64,000 bases of DNA. It comes from Flavobacterium sp. MDT1-60. Its GTDB lineage: Bacteria; Bacteroidota; Bacteroidia; Flavobacteriales; Flavobacteriaceae. Position 1 is the stretch's first letter; each line of letters starts with the position of its first letter. The DNA lies in the NCBI RefSeq assembly GCF_014844035.1, contig NZ_CP062159.1, positions 1,116,001 through 1,180,000 on the forward strand. The letters run 5' to 3'. Of this stretch, positions 36,796 to 46,920 are shown one piece after another. Under the pieces are notes generated by a model. It saw only the letters and a list, made by a program, of their open reading frames with translations, ran no database searches and had not been told where the DNA came from. A program made the translations under genes and the position numbers.

Positions 36796-37773
36796 ATGTC
36801 ACAAGTCGAACCAATATTACAAGAAAATAAAAATCGTTTCGTTATTTTTCCAATCAAACATCATGATATTTGGGAATGGTACAAAAAGATGGAAGCTAGT
36901 TTTTGGACTGCGGAAGAAATCGACTTACACCAGGATTTGACAGATTGGAATAATAAGTTAAGTGACGACGAAAGATATTTCATCAAACATATTTTAGCAT
37001 TCTTTGCTGCATCTGATGGAATCGTAAATGAAAACCTTGCTGAGAATTTTGTAAATGAGGTACAATATGCTGAAGCGAAGTTTTTCTATGGTTTCCAAAT
37101 CATGATGGAGAACATTCATAGTGAAACGTATTCATTATTAATTGATACTTATGTGAAAGATGAAGCAGAAAAAGCAGAATTGTTTAATGCTTTGGAGGTT
37201 TTTCCTGCTATTAGAAAAAAAGCAGACTGGGCTTTAAAATGGATAGAATCTGATTCGTTTGCTGAAAGACTAATTGCTTTTGCTGCTGTTGAAGGTATAT
37301 TCTTTTCAGGTGCTTTTTGTTCTATTTATTGGTTGAAAAAACGTGGTTTAATGCCAGGTTTAACTTTTTCTAATGAGTTGATTTCTCGTGACGAAGGCGT
37401 ACATTGTGATTTTGCAGTTCACCTGCATAATCATCACTTAATTAATAAAGTTCCAAAAGACAGAATTAAAGAAATCATCGTTGATGCTTTGGATATCGAG
37501 AGAGAATTTGTAACAGAATCTCTTCCGGTAAGTTTAATTGGAATGAATGCTGTTCTAATGACGCAATATCTGGAATTTGTTGCCGATAGATTATTGGTAG
37601 AATTAGGTTGTGAGCGTGTATATGGATCAGCGAATCCGTTTGATTTCATGGACATGATCTCTCTTCAGGGAAAAACTAATTTCTTTGAAAAACGTGTTGC
37701 CGAGTATCAAAAATCTGGTGTGATGAACACAGACAGCGATGCTCAGAAAATTTCATTTGACGCAGATTTTTAG
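36796..37773 (+). CDS. nrdB: Ribonucleotide reductase small subunit
   Basis: 325 residues. It houses the di-iron/tyrosyl radical cofactor that activates the large subunit to reduce ribonucleotides. Motifs: [39 protein letters not shown] with [35 protein letters not shown] and [19 protein letters not shown]. Length is normal for class Ia. nrdA follows after 253 bases in the same direction, a larger gap than usual for this pair. Confidence 0.96.
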   Translation: MSQVEPILQENKNRFVIFPIKHHDIWEWYKKMEASFWTAEEIDLHQDLTDWNNKLSDDERYFIKHILAFFAASDGIVNENLAENFVNEVQYAEAKFFYGFQIMMENIHSETYSLLIDTYVKDEAEKAELFNALEVFPAIRKKADWALKWIESDSFAERLIAFAAVEGIFFSGAFCSIYWLKKRGLMPGLTFSNELISRDEGVHCDFAVHLHNHHLINKVPKDRIKEIIVDALDIEREFVTESLPVSLIGMNAVLMTQYLEFVADRLLVELGCERVYGSANPFDFMDMISLQGKTNFFEKRVAEYQKSGVMNTDSDAQKISFDADF

Positions 37774-38026
37774 ACAACAAAATATTTTAGCGACCCCAAA
37801 AACGCTAAAAGAATAAAATCATTTTTTTAAGATTGAATCTCCTTCCCAAATCGTAGATTCAATAACAATTTTTAATGGATTTAAATTCATATTTCGAATT
37901 TGAAGCGGATAACTATTGAGAATCCTGCAATTCTCAAAAAATAATTTAAAAACACGCAATGTTTAAGTGCTGGAATTCGTTTTCTAGTGTCTTTCATTAT
38001 TTCAATAACAATAAAATAGTAAGCTT
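37774..38026. other. nrdB-nrdA spacer with two hairpins
   Basis: Inverted repeats TTTTAGCG/CGCTAAAA (37785-37792 and 37803-37810) and TTGAGAAT/ATTCTCAA (37916-37923 and 37930-37937). The first may be a partial terminator for nrdB. The second lies in the nrdA leader. No coding frame is seen. Confidence 0.45.
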
Positions 38027-40420
38027 ATGTATGTAGTAAAAAGAGATGGCCACAAAGAGCCCGTAATGTTTGATAAGATTACAGAAAGAATTAAAAAGTT
38101 GTGTTACGGCTTGAATGAACTTGTAGATCCTGTTAAGGTAGCCATGAGAGTTATTGAGGGATTGTATGATGGGGTTTCTACTTCTGAACTGGATAATCTT
38201 GCGGCAGAAACGGCAGCTTCTATGACTATTGCGCATCCTGATTATGCTCAATTGGCAGCACGTGTGGCAATTTCAAACCTACATTCAAATACAAAAAAAT
38301 CTTTCTCAGAAACGATGAAAGATATGTATCACTACGTAAATCCAAGAAATGGACAAGAAGCGCCATTACTTTCGGATGAAGTATTTAACGTGATCCAGGA
38401 AAACGCTGCGTTTTTAGATTCTCATATCATTTATACAAGAGATTTCAATTACGATTACTTTGGTTTCAAAACTTTAGAGCGTTCGTATTTGCTTAAAATA
38501 AACGGAAAAATCGTAGAAAGACCACAACATATGTTGATGCGTGTTTCGGTTGGTATTCACTTAGACGATTTAAAATCGGTAATTGAAACTTACGATTTAA
38601 TGTCTAAAAAGTTCTTTACGCATGCAACGCCAACGTTGTTCAATGCCGGAACTCCAAAACCTCAAATGTCTTCTTGTTTCCTTTTGGCAATGCAGGATGA
38701 TAGTATTGATGGTATTTACGATACTTTAAAACAAACGGCTAAAATCTCGCAATCAGCGGGAGGAATAGGTCTTTCTATTCATAACGTTCGTGCAACGGGA
38801 TCTTACATTCGCGGTACAAACGGAACTTCAAACGGAATTGTTCCGATGTTGAGAGTTTTCAACGATACGGCTCGTTACGTAGATCAGGGTGGTGGAAAAC
38901 GTAAAGGAAGTTTTGCGATTTACATCGAAACCTGGCATGCTGATATCTTTGAATTCTTGGATTTAAAGAAAAATACAGGAAAAGAAGAAATGCGTGCGAG
39001 AGATTTATTCTTCGCTATGTGGACTTCTGATTTATTCATGAAACGTGTGCAGGAAGACGCTAGTTGGACATTAATGTGCCCGAACGAATGTCCTGGATTA
39101 TACGATGTTTACGGAGAAGAATTCGAAACCATGTATTTGGATTATGAATTTAGAGGAAAAGGAAGAAAAACAATTCGTGCGCGTGAATTATGGGAGAAAA
39201 TCCTTGAATCACAAATCGAAACAGGGACGCCTTATATGTTGTACAAAGATGCAGCAAACCGTAAATCGAACCACAAGAATTTAGGGACAATTCGTTCTTC
39301 TAACTTGTGTACTGAGATTATGGAGTACACTTCTAAAGATGAAATCGCAGTTTGTAACCTGGCTTCTATTTCGTTGCCAATGTTTATCGACAACGGAAAA
39401 TTCGATCACCAGGCACTTTACAACGTTACTAAACGTGTAACACGTAACCTGAACAAAGTAATCGACAGAAACTATTACCCGGTAAAAGAAGCTGAAAACT
39501 CTAACATGCGTCACCGTCCGGTTGGATTGGGAGTGCAAGGTTTAGCAGATGCTTTCATCATGTTGCGTATGCCATTTACAAGTGATGAGGCTAAAGCATT
39601 AAACCAGGAAATTTTCGAAACTTTATACTTCGCTGCTGTAACTGCTTCTATGGAAATGGCGAAAGAAGAAGGGCCATATTCTACATTTGAAGGTTCTCCA
39701 ATGTCTAAAGGGGAATTCCAATACAATATGTGGGGAATGAAGGATGAAGAATTATCTGGTCGTTGGGACTGGGCTTCATTAAGAAAAGAAGTAATGGAGC
39801 ATGGAGTTCGTAACTCATTATTAGTAGCGCCAATGCCAACTGCTTCGACTTCTCAAATTCTTGGAAACAACGAAGCTTTCGAACCGTATACATCAAACAT
39901 TTACACGCGTCGTGTATTGTCTGGAGAATTCATTGTAGTAAACAAACACTTACTTCATGATTTAGTAGAAAGAGGTTTATGGAATGAGACTTTGAAACAA
40001 GAAATTATGCGTCATAACGGATCTGTTCAAAATATTGATGTGATTCCGCAAGACTTAAAAGAATTATACAAAACAGTTTGGGAAATGTCGATGAAAGATA
40101 TTATCGATATGTCACGCCAAAGAGGTTATTTCATTGACCAATCGCAATCATTGAACTTATTCATGCAAGATGCAAACTATTCTAAACTAACGTCAATGCA
40201 CTTCTACGCTTGGCAATCAGGTTTGAAAACTGGAATGTATTATTTAAGAACAAAATCAGCTGTTGATGCGATTAAATTCACATTAAACAACGATAAAAAA
40301 GAAGAAACGACTCCAGCCTTAGTAGCAGAAACAGAAGAAATAAACCTTGAAGAGTATAAAGCGATGCTGTTAAAAGCACAAGCTGCAGGTCCTGAGGATT
40401 GTGAAATGTGTGGGTCTTAA
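38027..40420 (+). CDS. nrdA: Ribonucleotide reductase large subunit
   Basis: 797 residues. An N-terminal ATP-cone ([20 protein letters not shown]) gives allosteric activity control. The catalytic barrel contains [20 protein letters not shown] (active-site Cys), [32 protein letters not shown] (second Cys of the pair, with Glu) and [20 protein letters not shown]. The C-terminal redox pair is in EDCEMCGS. Acts with nrdB. A strong terminator follows. Confidence 0.97.
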   Translation: MYVVKRDGHKEPVMFDKITERIKKLCYGLNELVDPVKVAMRVIEGLYDGVSTSELDNLAAETAASMTIAHPDYAQLAARVAISNLHSNTKKSFSETMKDMYHYVNPRNGQEAPLLSDEVFNVIQENAAFLDSHIIYTRDFNYDYFGFKTLERSYLLKINGKIVERPQHMLMRVSVGIHLDDLKSVIETYDLMSKKFFTHATPTLFNAGTPKPQMSSCFLLAMQDDSIDGIYDTLKQTAKISQSAGGIGLSIHNVRATGSYIRGTNGTSNGIVPMLRVFNDTARYVDQGGGKRKGSFAIYIETWHADIFEFLDLKKNTGKEEMRARDLFFAMWTSDLFMKRVQEDASWTLMCPNECPGLYDVYGEEFETMYLDYEFRGKGRKTIRARELWEKILESQIETGTPYMLYKDAANRKSNHKNLGTIRSSNLCTEIMEYTSKDEIAVCNLASISLPMFIDNGKFDHQALYNVTKRVTRNLNKVIDRNYYPVKEAENSNMRHRPVGLGVQGLADAFIMLRMPFTSDEAKALNQEIFETLYFAAVTASMEMAKEEGPYSTFEGSPMSKGEFQYNMWGMKDEELSGRWDWASLRKEVMEHGVRNSLLVAPMPTASTSQILGNNEAFEPYTSNIYTRRVLSGEFIVVNKHLLHDLVERGLWNETLKQEIMRHNGSVQNIDVIPQDLKELYKTVWEMSMKDIIDMSRQRGYFIDQSQSLNLFMQDANYSKLTSMHFYAWQSGLKTGMYYLRTKSAVDAIKFTLNNDKKEETTPALVAETEEINLEEYKAMLLKAQAAGPEDCEMCGS

Positions 40421-40478
40421 TTTTTTTTAAGAAGAAAGATAATAGAACAAAGAAGAAAGATTTGTTCTGGATTTATAG

Positions 40479-40515
40479 AAAGCAGTTATCGTAATGATAA
40501 CTGCTTTTGTTTTTT
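40479..40515 (+). terminator. Terminator of nrdA
   Basis: 12-bp perfect stem, AAAGCAGTTATC with GATAACTGCTTT, around a 5-base loop (GTAAT), followed by a T-rich tail. Confidence 0.85.
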
Positions 40516-40607
40516 AAAAACTGTTTTTCTTAAATTAGGTTAGAGAAAGAATTAAAAGAAGATATTTATGAATTCCAAAGAATATGGAATCTCCACAAAC
40601 ATTTTAA

Positions 40608-40639
40608 CATAGCCCACGGTTTCAACCGTGGGAGTTCTT
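40608..40639. repeat. REP-like palindrome
   Basis: CATAG then CCCACGGTTTCAACCGTGGG, a nearly perfect hairpin with a T-tract after it. The same CATAGCCCACGGTTTCAACC word starts the double element at 48147-48225. Confidence 0.8.
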
Positions 40640-40795
40640 TTTTGTGTCATTTTGAAATGTGCAATATCCTTAAAAATCCCTCGTTTAAATTATTATCAAA
40701 AACCTTTTCGGAAACTTAGCCCCTTAGCATCTCAGAACCTTCAATTAAACCTTTCAATAAAAACAAAGTCTTATTTCTAAACAAATTCCTGCGTT

Positions 40796-42193
40796 ATGAA
40801 AAAAAGCAATCTTTGGTCGTTACGATTGGGTTTCTCCGGTAAAGAAGCCGATAAAATTGAAAAACTAGGATTAGAAAAATTTCTAAAACATTCCTATGAT
40901 TCAAAGTTTGACACGCAACTTCCTGCTTTTTTAGATGACGATCCCAAAACACTTCTCGAGCTCAAAGCATTGCGCGAATCCATAAAAACTGCGGATTCTG
41001 AATTCAAAAAGAAGATTCTCAAAAAAGAAATTTATTCAAACGTAGAATTAAAAAAATGGTGGATTGCCAAAATGCGAAATGACGAATTTCCATTACGGGA
41101 GAGTATGGTTTGTTTTTGGCACAATCATTTCGTTTCAACTTCCCAAAAAGTAAAGGTCAATTATTGGATTTACCAACACAATATGATTTTACGGGAACAT
41201 GCTTTTGGAAATTTCAAGGAATTAACCAGGCAAATTGTAAAATCGAATGCGATGGTAAAATACTTAGATAATGTCGATAATAAAAAGGGTAAATACAATG
41301 AAAATCTAAGTCGGGAATTGCTGGAATTATTCACGATCGGAATTGGAAACTATTCTGAAAGTGATATCAAAGAAGGAGCGAGAGCTTTAGCGGGATTAAA
41401 TTACGGTGATGACGGCGCTGTTTACAGAAAAAATATAGAAGATAATAGCGACAAAACCTATTTCGGTAAAACGGGAAACTGGAAAGCTGATGATTTGGTC
41501 GACATTATTTTTGAACAGAAAAATATTCCGTATTTAATTACCCGAAAAATCCTGAAATGGTTTGTTTATGATAATCCGTCAGAAGATTTGGTGACTTATT
41601 ACGGAGATTATTTTAGAAAAGTAAAGTTTGAAATCCAACCACTGCTGACTAAAATTTTCACAGAAGAATATAAAAAGGACAATTCAGGAACGAAAATTAA
41701 AAACCCGCTGGTTTATATTCTACAGCTTTTAGAAGAATTGCATATTGATGATTTAGATGATGCCATGATTTTATTTTTTCTGAAACAACAGGGAATGGAT
41801 TTGTACAACCAAATAAATGTGAAAGGCTGGGACGGAGGAAATTCCTGGCTGACTTCGCAAATTTATCTGCAACGCAATAACACTTCAGATTTGCTTTGCA
41901 GTGGAAGAAGCATCACCAAAAGAGTTTTAAATACAATGAATTCTGAGAATGAAAAAACAAAAACAGAATTCGAAAAAATCAATGTAAAAATTGATTTTGA
42001 TGCTGATGGAAATAACAAAACCATAATTACTGAATTGTCAGACAGATTGCTGTTTAAAGTAAATGACTCCATGCAAAAAGACATGGAAAATTTACTGAAA
42101 TACGATTTTGATCTCAAAGATGAGCATGCCAATTTTGCGGTGGCGAGACTCTTTAATTACATCACGAAATTGCCGGAATATCAGTTGATTTAA
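40796..42193 (+). CDS. DUF1800-family protein
   Basis: 465 residues. Conserved blocks: ESMVCFWHNHFVSTSQKVKV (His-x-His), IVKSNAMVKYLDNVDNKKGK, LSRELLELFTIGIGNYSE and VKGWDGGNSWLTSQIYLQRN. The family is widespread in Bacteroidetes and Planctomycetes, nearly always beside a DUF1501 gene as here (12-base gap). No signal peptide is obvious. Function is not established; an export or hydrolase role has been suggested only from context. Confidence 0.9.
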   Translation: MKKSNLWSLRLGFSGKEADKIEKLGLEKFLKHSYDSKFDTQLPAFLDDDPKTLLELKALRESIKTADSEFKKKILKKEIYSNVELKKWWIAKMRNDEFPLRESMVCFWHNHFVSTSQKVKVNYWIYQHNMILREHAFGNFKELTRQIVKSNAMVKYLDNVDNKKGKYNENLSRELLELFTIGIGNYSESDIKEGARALAGLNYGDDGAVYRKNIEDNSDKTYFGKTGNWKADDLVDIIFEQKNIPYLITRKILKWFVYDNPSEDLVTYYGDYFRKVKFEIQPLLTKIFTEEYKKDNSGTKIKNPLVYILQLLEELHIDDLDDAMILFFLKQQGMDLYNQINVKGWDGGNSWLTSQIYLQRNNTSDLLCSGRSITKRVLNTMNSENEKTKTEFEKINVKIDFDADGNNKTIITELSDRLLFKVNDSMQKDMENLLKYDFDLKDEHANFAVARLFNYITKLPEYQLI

Positions 42194-42205
42194 AAATCTG
42201 AAATT

Positions 42206-43372
42206 ATGAACAGAAGAAATTTTCTAACATTGACGGGGACATTCACAGGAGGATTGCTTGTGCTTCCTGATTTTTTGCATGCTTTTGGTTCACAAAACAA
42301 TTTGATAACCGGCGAGCAATGTATTGTTTTTGTACAACTGAACGGAGGAAATGACGGATTGAATACTTTTATTCCGTACGACAATCCTTTGTATTATGAT
42401 TTGAGGACTAAAATTGCTTTGAATAAAGATGTAGTTATCGGAAAAAATAAAGGAATGGCATTTCATCCCTCTCTGAAAGATTTTGCTCAAATACAACAAA
42501 ATGGAGATTTAACCGTAATTCAGAATGTGGGTTATCCAGAACCAATTCGCTCGCATTTCAGAAGTCAGGAAATTTGGCAAACCGCAACCGATTCTAATAA
42601 ATATATAAATGAAGGCTGGCTGGGAAGATATTTAGATTTGCAATGCAATGGTCATCAGGCTACGGCGGGAATAAATTTAGATTCGATTGATAATTTAGCG
42701 TTGAAAGGAATGGAACCCAATTCGATTACGGTAAAAGATCCAAACCGATTTAAAGTGAAGTCAGATAAGGATGAAAATGTAGTATTGTCTGATAATCCAC
42801 AATTAGATTTTGTTAGAAAAATTGCCAATTCGGTAACAGAAGGTTCTGATGAAATTCAGAAAGCATTGGCAAAATCCAAAACAGAAATCAGTTATCCAAA
42901 AACAGGTTTATCTAAAAATCTCGAATGGATCGCCCGATTAATAAAAGGAAATTTGAATTCGAAAGTCTATTACACATCACTGGGAGGTTTTGATACCCAC
43001 GACAATCAGCTCGCCATTCACGAAAGAAAGTTAACCGATCTGAATGATGCCTTATATAGCTTTTATCAGGATTTAAAACAGGCACAATTAATGCAAAATG
43101 TTACAGTTGTTGTATTCTCCGAATTCGGAAGGAGAGTTAGAGACAACGGAAACGGCACAGATCACGGAACTGCAGCGCCAATGTTTATTATTGGAGGAAA
43201 CAATAAAGGAACCATTTTAGGAAATAATCCAAACTTATCTGACTTAGATAATGGTGATTTAAAATATGAAATTGATTTCAGAAGTGTGTATGCTTCTTTA
43301 TTAAAAGAAAAAATGAATTTCGATTATTCTAAAATTGGAATTAGGAATAGGCCGGTTTCTGGATTGTTTTAA
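42206..43372 (+). CDS. DUF1501-family protein with Tat-type signal
   Basis: 388 residues. The N-terminus MNRRNFLTLTGTFTGGLLVL has the twin-arginine pattern RRNFL and a hydrophobic stretch, indicating folded export. The body belongs to the sulfatase-like DUF1501 family: FVQLNGGNDGLNTFIPYDNP, FHPSLKDF, GGFDTHDNQ, VVVFSEFGRRVRDNGNGTDH, GTAAPMFIIGGNNKG. Forms a two-gene operon with the DUF1800 gene. The metal-binding DH residues in GTDHG are kept. Substrate unknown. Confidence 0.9.
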   Translation: MNRRNFLTLTGTFTGGLLVLPDFLHAFGSQNNLITGEQCIVFVQLNGGNDGLNTFIPYDNPLYYDLRTKIALNKDVVIGKNKGMAFHPSLKDFAQIQQNGDLTVIQNVGYPEPIRSHFRSQEIWQTATDSNKYINEGWLGRYLDLQCNGHQATAGINLDSIDNLALKGMEPNSITVKDPNRFKVKSDKDENVVLSDNPQLDFVRKIANSVTEGSDEIQKALAKSKTEISYPKTGLSKNLEWIARLIKGNLNSKVYYTSLGGFDTHDNQLAIHERKLTDLNDALYSFYQDLKQAQLMQNVTVVVFSEFGRRVRDNGNGTDHGTAAPMFIIGGNNKGTILGNNPNLSDLDNGDLKYEIDFRSVYASLLKEKMNFDYSKIGIRNRPVSGLF

Positions 43373-43655
43373 AAGATAGCCACGAATTGCACGAATTTCC
43401 ACGAATGTTTTATTCGGATTTAAGCTTTATTTTAAAAGTAAATAATTTGTGCTAATTCGTGAAATTCGTGGCAAAAAATAGTCATGATTTCAATTCAGGA
43501 GTAAAACCTCAGTCCCTTAGCAACTCAGAATCTTAGAACCTTCCTCAAAACCAATTGCCTAAATCGCATTTTAAGACCGATTTATTAAATTATCCTACAA
43601 AACCAATAGATTTTGTTAAGAAATCCTTTTTTGTTTCATAAAATGCATTATTTTT
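43373..43655. repeat. Inverted CACGAATT repeat and repeat words before the Phe/Tyr operon
   Basis: GCCACGAATT (43379-43388) pairs with AATTCGTGGC (43463-43472), and the inner CACGAATTT/AAATTCGTG-type segments extend the arms to about 28 bases with few mismatches. Further on, CAGTCCCTTAGCAACTCAGA with TCTTAGAACCTTC belongs to a second repeat family. No gene is visible. Confidence 0.7.
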
Positions 43656-43686
43656 TTTGGTGCGGTAAAAATAATTTATACATTCG
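43656..43686 (+). promoter_or_regulatory. Promoter of the Phe/Tyr operon
   Basis: TTTG at 43656-43659 and TACATTCG at 43679-43686, separated by 19 bases, match the Bacteroidetes TTTG/TAnnTTTG promoter at 7 of 8 positions in the -7 box. Transcription should begin near 43692, 24 bases before the leader peptide ATG. Confidence 0.6.
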
Positions 43687-43715
43687 CAGAGAATTTAAAT
43701 AATAACACAAACAAA

Positions 43716-43796
43716 ATGGCATCTAACCGTTTTTATTTTAGCAACTCTTTTTATTTCTTCTTTAGTAGAAGTAAGGATTGTGCTATGGTTATTTGA
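43716..43796 (+). CDS. Phe/Tyr leader peptide of pheA attenuator
   Basis: 26-codon frame: ATG GCA TCT AAC CGT, then FYFSNSFYFFF at residues 6-16 (six Phe and two Tyr in eleven residues), then SRSKDCAMVI and TGA. It ends 66 bases before pheA and 31 before a terminator. The composition is that of amino-acid-sensing leaders such as E. coli pheL. A stalled ribosome at the Phe codons would leave 43774-43781 free to form the antiterminator. Coding is inferred from composition and architecture; no family match is claimed. Confidence 0.85.
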   Translation: MASNRFYFSNSFYFFFSRSKDCAMVI

Positions 43797-43833
43797 GAAA
43801 TATAAAAGACAAATAAAACTAATATACAATCCT
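43774..43833 (+). promoter_or_regulatory. Candidate antiterminator pairing
   Basis: AGGATTGT (43774-43781, inside the end of the leader peptide frame) is perfectly complementary to ACAATCCT (43826-43833), which overlaps the 5' arm of the terminator. The two structures exclude each other, as in classical attenuation. A small hairpin CTTCT/AGAAG (43757-43761 and 43767-43771) lies within the control codons. Confidence 0.7.
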
Positions 43834-43856
43834 GATGAAAATCAGGATTTTTTTTT
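43828..43856 (+). terminator. Attenuator terminator upstream of pheA
   Basis: Perfect 9-bp stem, AATCCTGAT with ATCAGGATT, capped by a GAAA tetraloop and followed by a run of T to 43856, seven bases before the pheA ATG. No gene ends nearby that would need it, other than the leader peptide. Confidence 0.9.
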
Positions 43857-43862
43857 GAATAT

Positions 43863-44702
43863 ATGACAACTAAAATTGCAATACAAGGTATAAAAGGTTC
43901 TTTTCATCATCAGGTAGTGAAGGAGTATTTCTCTGAAAATGTGGCTATTGATGAATGTTTGTCTTTTGAAGAATTAATTGACAGTTTGCTTTCAGGAAAA
44001 TCGGATCAGGCGGTTATGGCGATTGAGAATTCGATTGCAGGTCCAATTATTCCGAATTATGCATTGATTGACAAGAATAATTTGCACATCATTGGAGAAC
44101 ATTATTTAAGCATCCACCAAAATTTGATGGCTTTGAAAGGTCAGAAAATTGAAGATATAAAAGAAGTTCATTCGCACCCAATGGCAATATTGCAATGTAT
44201 GGATTTCTTAAAGCAGTATCCAAACATTAAATTGGTTGAAGATAAAGATACGGCGGAAACGGCCAGAAGAATTCAGGAAAAACAATTAACTGGAATCGCA
44301 GCAATTGCAAGCAAAACAGCTTCGGAAATGTATGATTTAGAAATTATTGCTCCGGAAATTCAAACGATCAAAAATAATATGACCCGTTTTGTGATCATCA
44401 AAAAACAGAATTCATTTTTACCGGAAAGCGAAATCAACAGAGCTTCAATAAAATTTGAATTAGATCACAAAAGAGGAAGCTTGGCAGCGGTTTTGAATGT
44501 AATGAGCGACTGCAAACTGAATTTAACAAAAATTCAGTCGCTTCCGAAAATTGAAACACCCTGGAAATATTCATTCTTCGTAGATGTGACATTTGAGAAA
44601 TACGAAGATTTTGCAAAAGCCAAAACGTTATTAAATATAATGGCAGAATATTTTAAAATTCTGGGAGAATATAAAAACACAAAACCTTTAAGTGAGTCTT
44701 AA
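43863..44702 (+). CDS. pheA: Prephenate dehydratase
   Basis: 279 residues, a monofunctional enzyme converting prephenate to phenylpyruvate. The catalytic domain (about 3-180) shows IAIQGIKGSFHHQVVKEYF, AVMAIENSIAGPI, KEVHSHPMAILQCMDFL, DTAETARRI and NNMTRFVII (TRF catalytic region). The ACT domain (about 195-275) includes HKRGSLAAVLNVMSDCKLNL with TKIQSLPKIETPWKYSFFVD, where Phe would bind for feedback control. First structural gene after the attenuator, followed by an aminotransferase 88 bases later. Confidence 0.95.
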   Translation: MTTKIAIQGIKGSFHHQVVKEYFSENVAIDECLSFEELIDSLLSGKSDQAVMAIENSIAGPIIPNYALIDKNNLHIIGEHYLSIHQNLMALKGQKIEDIKEVHSHPMAILQCMDFLKQYPNIKLVEDKDTAETARRIQEKQLTGIAAIASKTASEMYDLEIIAPEIQTIKNNMTRFVIIKKQNSFLPESEINRASIKFELDHKRGSLAAVLNVMSDCKLNLTKIQSLPKIETPWKYSFFVDVTFEKYEDFAKAKTLLNIMAEYFKILGEYKNTKPLSES

Positions 44703-44790
44703 AGTTGGAAAGTGGAAAGTCATAAAGTCAAAAGTGAAAGCCTAAAGCTTACGGCCTATAGCCTAGAGCATTTTTTAATAAAAAATAGAA

Positions 44791-45936
44791 ATGATTACAA
44801 CAGCAAAAAGATTAGATACAGTTGAAGAATACTATTTCTCATCAAAATTGAGAGAAGTGCGTCAACTGCAGTCTGAAGGAAAATCTATCATCAATATGGG
44901 AATTGGAAGCCCTGATTTGAGTCCGTCGAAAGCAGTAATTGAAGCGGTTGCCGCAGCAATTCAAGATGAAAACGGACATGGTTATCAGAGTTATCAGGGA
45001 TTGCCGGAATTGAGAAAAGGAATGGCAGATTTTTATCAGAATCAGTTTGGTGTTGAGTTGAATCCGAATAATGAGATTTTGCCTTTGATGGGTTCGAAAG
45101 AAGGAATTATGCATATTTCATTAGCTTTTTTAAATGAAGGCGATCACGTTTTAATTCCGAATCCAGGTTATCCAACGTATACTTCGGTAACCAATTTGGT
45201 TGGAGCGGTTCCGGTTTATTACGATCTGAAAGAAGTAAATGCCTGGGAACCGGATTTTGAAGCTTTAGAAAAACTGGATCTTTCGAAAGTAAAAATTATG
45301 TGGCTGGGATATCCGCACATGCCTACAGGAGCAAGAGGAAGTTTAGCGTTATTTGAAAAATTGGTTGCTTTTGCTAAAAAACACAACATATTATTGGTTA
45401 ACGATAATCCGTATAGTTTTGTTTTGAATGATAATCCGATGAGTTTATTGCAAGTTGAAGGCGCGAAGGAAGTGGCCTTAGAATTGAATTCATTAAGCAA
45501 AACTTTCAACATGGCAGGCTGGAGAGTGGGAATGGTTTTAGGAAATCCTGAAATTATCGATGCGGTGCTGAAAGTAAAAAGTAATATGGACAGCGGAATG
45601 TATTACGGAATTCAGAAAGGTGCAATTGCCGCCTTAAATTGTGATAAATCATGGTTTGAAGATCAAAACAAAATTTACAGACGACGTAGAGAATTAACAG
45701 AAAAACTAGCAGAAAAACTAGGTTGCAAAGTGTATAAAGAAGGAGTTGGACTTTTTGTCTGGGCAAAATTGCCGGAAGGAATCGAATCTGCAGAAAAGTT
45801 CATCGACGAAATATTATACGAGAAACATATTTTTATCACACCGGGAACAATCTTCGGAAGTAATGGTGAAGGATATATCAGATTTTCGTTGTGTGTAAAA
45901 GAAGAAAAAGTACAAGAAGCGATTGATAGATTTTAG
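44791..45936 (+). CDS. Class I/II aminotransferase of the Phe/Tyr operon
   Basis: 381 residues, PLP-dependent fold type I. Motifs: MGIGSPDLSPSKAVIEAVAA, GYQSYQGLPELRKGMADFY, NPGYPTYTSV, LVNDNPYSFVLND and the PLP-Lys motif SLSKTFNMAGWRVGMVLGNP. Its place between pheA and tyrA indicates it transaminates phenylpyruvate and 4-hydroxyphenylpyruvate (or prephenate). The family also includes diaminopimelate and alanine aminotransferases, so the substrate is inferred from the operon. The spacer before it carries a short degenerate repeat. Confidence 0.9.
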   Translation: MITTAKRLDTVEEYYFSSKLREVRQLQSEGKSIINMGIGSPDLSPSKAVIEAVAAAIQDENGHGYQSYQGLPELRKGMADFYQNQFGVELNPNNEILPLMGSKEGIMHISLAFLNEGDHVLIPNPGYPTYTSVTNLVGAVPVYYDLKEVNAWEPDFEALEKLDLSKVKIMWLGYPHMPTGARGSLALFEKLVAFAKKHNILLVNDNPYSFVLNDNPMSLLQVEGAKEVALELNSLSKTFNMAGWRVGMVLGNPEIIDAVLKVKSNMDSGMYYGIQKGAIAALNCDKSWFEDQNKIYRRRRELTEKLAEKLGCKVYKEGVGLFVWAKLPEGIESAEKFIDEILYEKHIFITPGTIFGSNGEGYIRFSLCVKEEKVQEAIDRF

Positions 45937-46048
45937 TAGTAAGATTTTAGAAGGAAGAATCAAGATTTTTATTCAGGTTGTCAGGTTGAGCGATTCCGAG
46001 GCTTCGGAAGAAGCTTTTTAGTTGGAATTTGGAATTTAAAGAAATAGT

Positions 46049-46908
46049 ATGAAAGTATACGTAATAGGAATAGGGTTAATAGGGGGGTCGATGGTGCTGG
46101 ACATCAAAGACCAACATCCGAACGCAACTATTTTTGGGATTGACAGCAACGAGAAACATTTGCAGGAAGCAATTGATTTGGGTGTTATCGATCAGGCAGG
46201 AAACTTTGAAGATTTGGCTGAAGCCGATTTTGTAATTGTTTCGGTTCCGGTTGATGTTGCACTGGTCGTTTTGCCAAAAGTATTGGATTTGGTTGGAGAT
46301 AAAACAATTGTTTTTGAAGTAGGTTCTACTAAAAAGCCAATTTGTGATGCAGTTGGCAGTCATCCGAAAGAAGAAATTTTATAGCAACGCATCCAATTGC
46401 AGGAACAGAGTTTTCAGGACCTTCGGCGGCGATAAGAGGTTTGTTTAAAGGAAAGACAAACATTATTTGCGAAGTGGAAAAAACCACTTTTAAATTGCAG
46501 GAAAAGGCGTTACAGCTTTTCAGCGAAATTGGAATGAGGATTCGATATATGGATCCGACGTCACACGACAAACACATTGCTTACGTTTCGCATTTGTCGC
46601 ACATTAGCTCGTTTATGCTTGGAAAAACGGTAATGAACAAAGAAAAAGACGAACAGGATATCTTTGATATGGCGGGAAGTGGATTTGAAAGTACAGTTCG
46701 TTTAGCAAAAAGTTCTCCAGCGATGTGGACACCGATTTTTAAGCAAAACAAAGAGCACGTTATTGAAACATTAGAAGAATATATTTCAAATCTCAGTCGG
46801 TTTAGGGATTTGCTAAAAGAAGATAATTACAATGCCATTTTTGAAGAAATGGAAAGCACAAATAAAATAAAAGAAATACTAAACGGATTAACAACAACTA
46901 AAAAGTAA
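46049..46908 (+). CDS. tyrA: Prephenate dehydrogenase (one-base frameshift)
   Basis: Oxidises prephenate to 4-hydroxyphenylpyruvate for tyrosine. The N-terminal Rossmann fold begins MKVYVIGIGLIGGSMVLDIK. The first frame ends at 46384. Adding one A to the A3 run at 46367-46369 restores SHPKRRNFIATHPIAGTEFS, including the HPIAG substrate motif, and joins the C-terminal helical domain (DPTSHDKHIAYVSHLSHISS). The total is then exactly 287 codons. In a Phe/Tyr biosynthetic operon a real knockout would cause tyrosine auxotrophy, so an assembly error is likelier. Confidence 0.85.
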
Positions 46909-46920
46909 ATTAGAATTAAG

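Larger units (their letters stand above)
40421..40795. other. Spacer with terminator, REP-like palindrome and repeat words
   Basis: 375 bases without a gene. It contains the nrdA terminator (40479-40507), a REP-like palindrome (40608-40632), and then CCCCTTAGCATCTCAGAACC at about 40720, which recurs in similar form at about 43510 and in degenerate form near 7015. The DUF1800 promoter must be in the last 60 bases but was not resolved. Confidence 0.55.

Noticed and set aside
40608..40632. CRISPR repeat
   Set aside because: There is a single palindromic copy here and a doublet 7.5 kb away, with no regular spacer array and no cas genes.
44704..44790. Second leader peptide or attenuator before the aminotransferase gene
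   Set aside because: The spacer is repeat-like (AGTGGAAAGTCATAAAGTC words) with no short Phe/Tyr-rich frame and no terminator with a U-tract.
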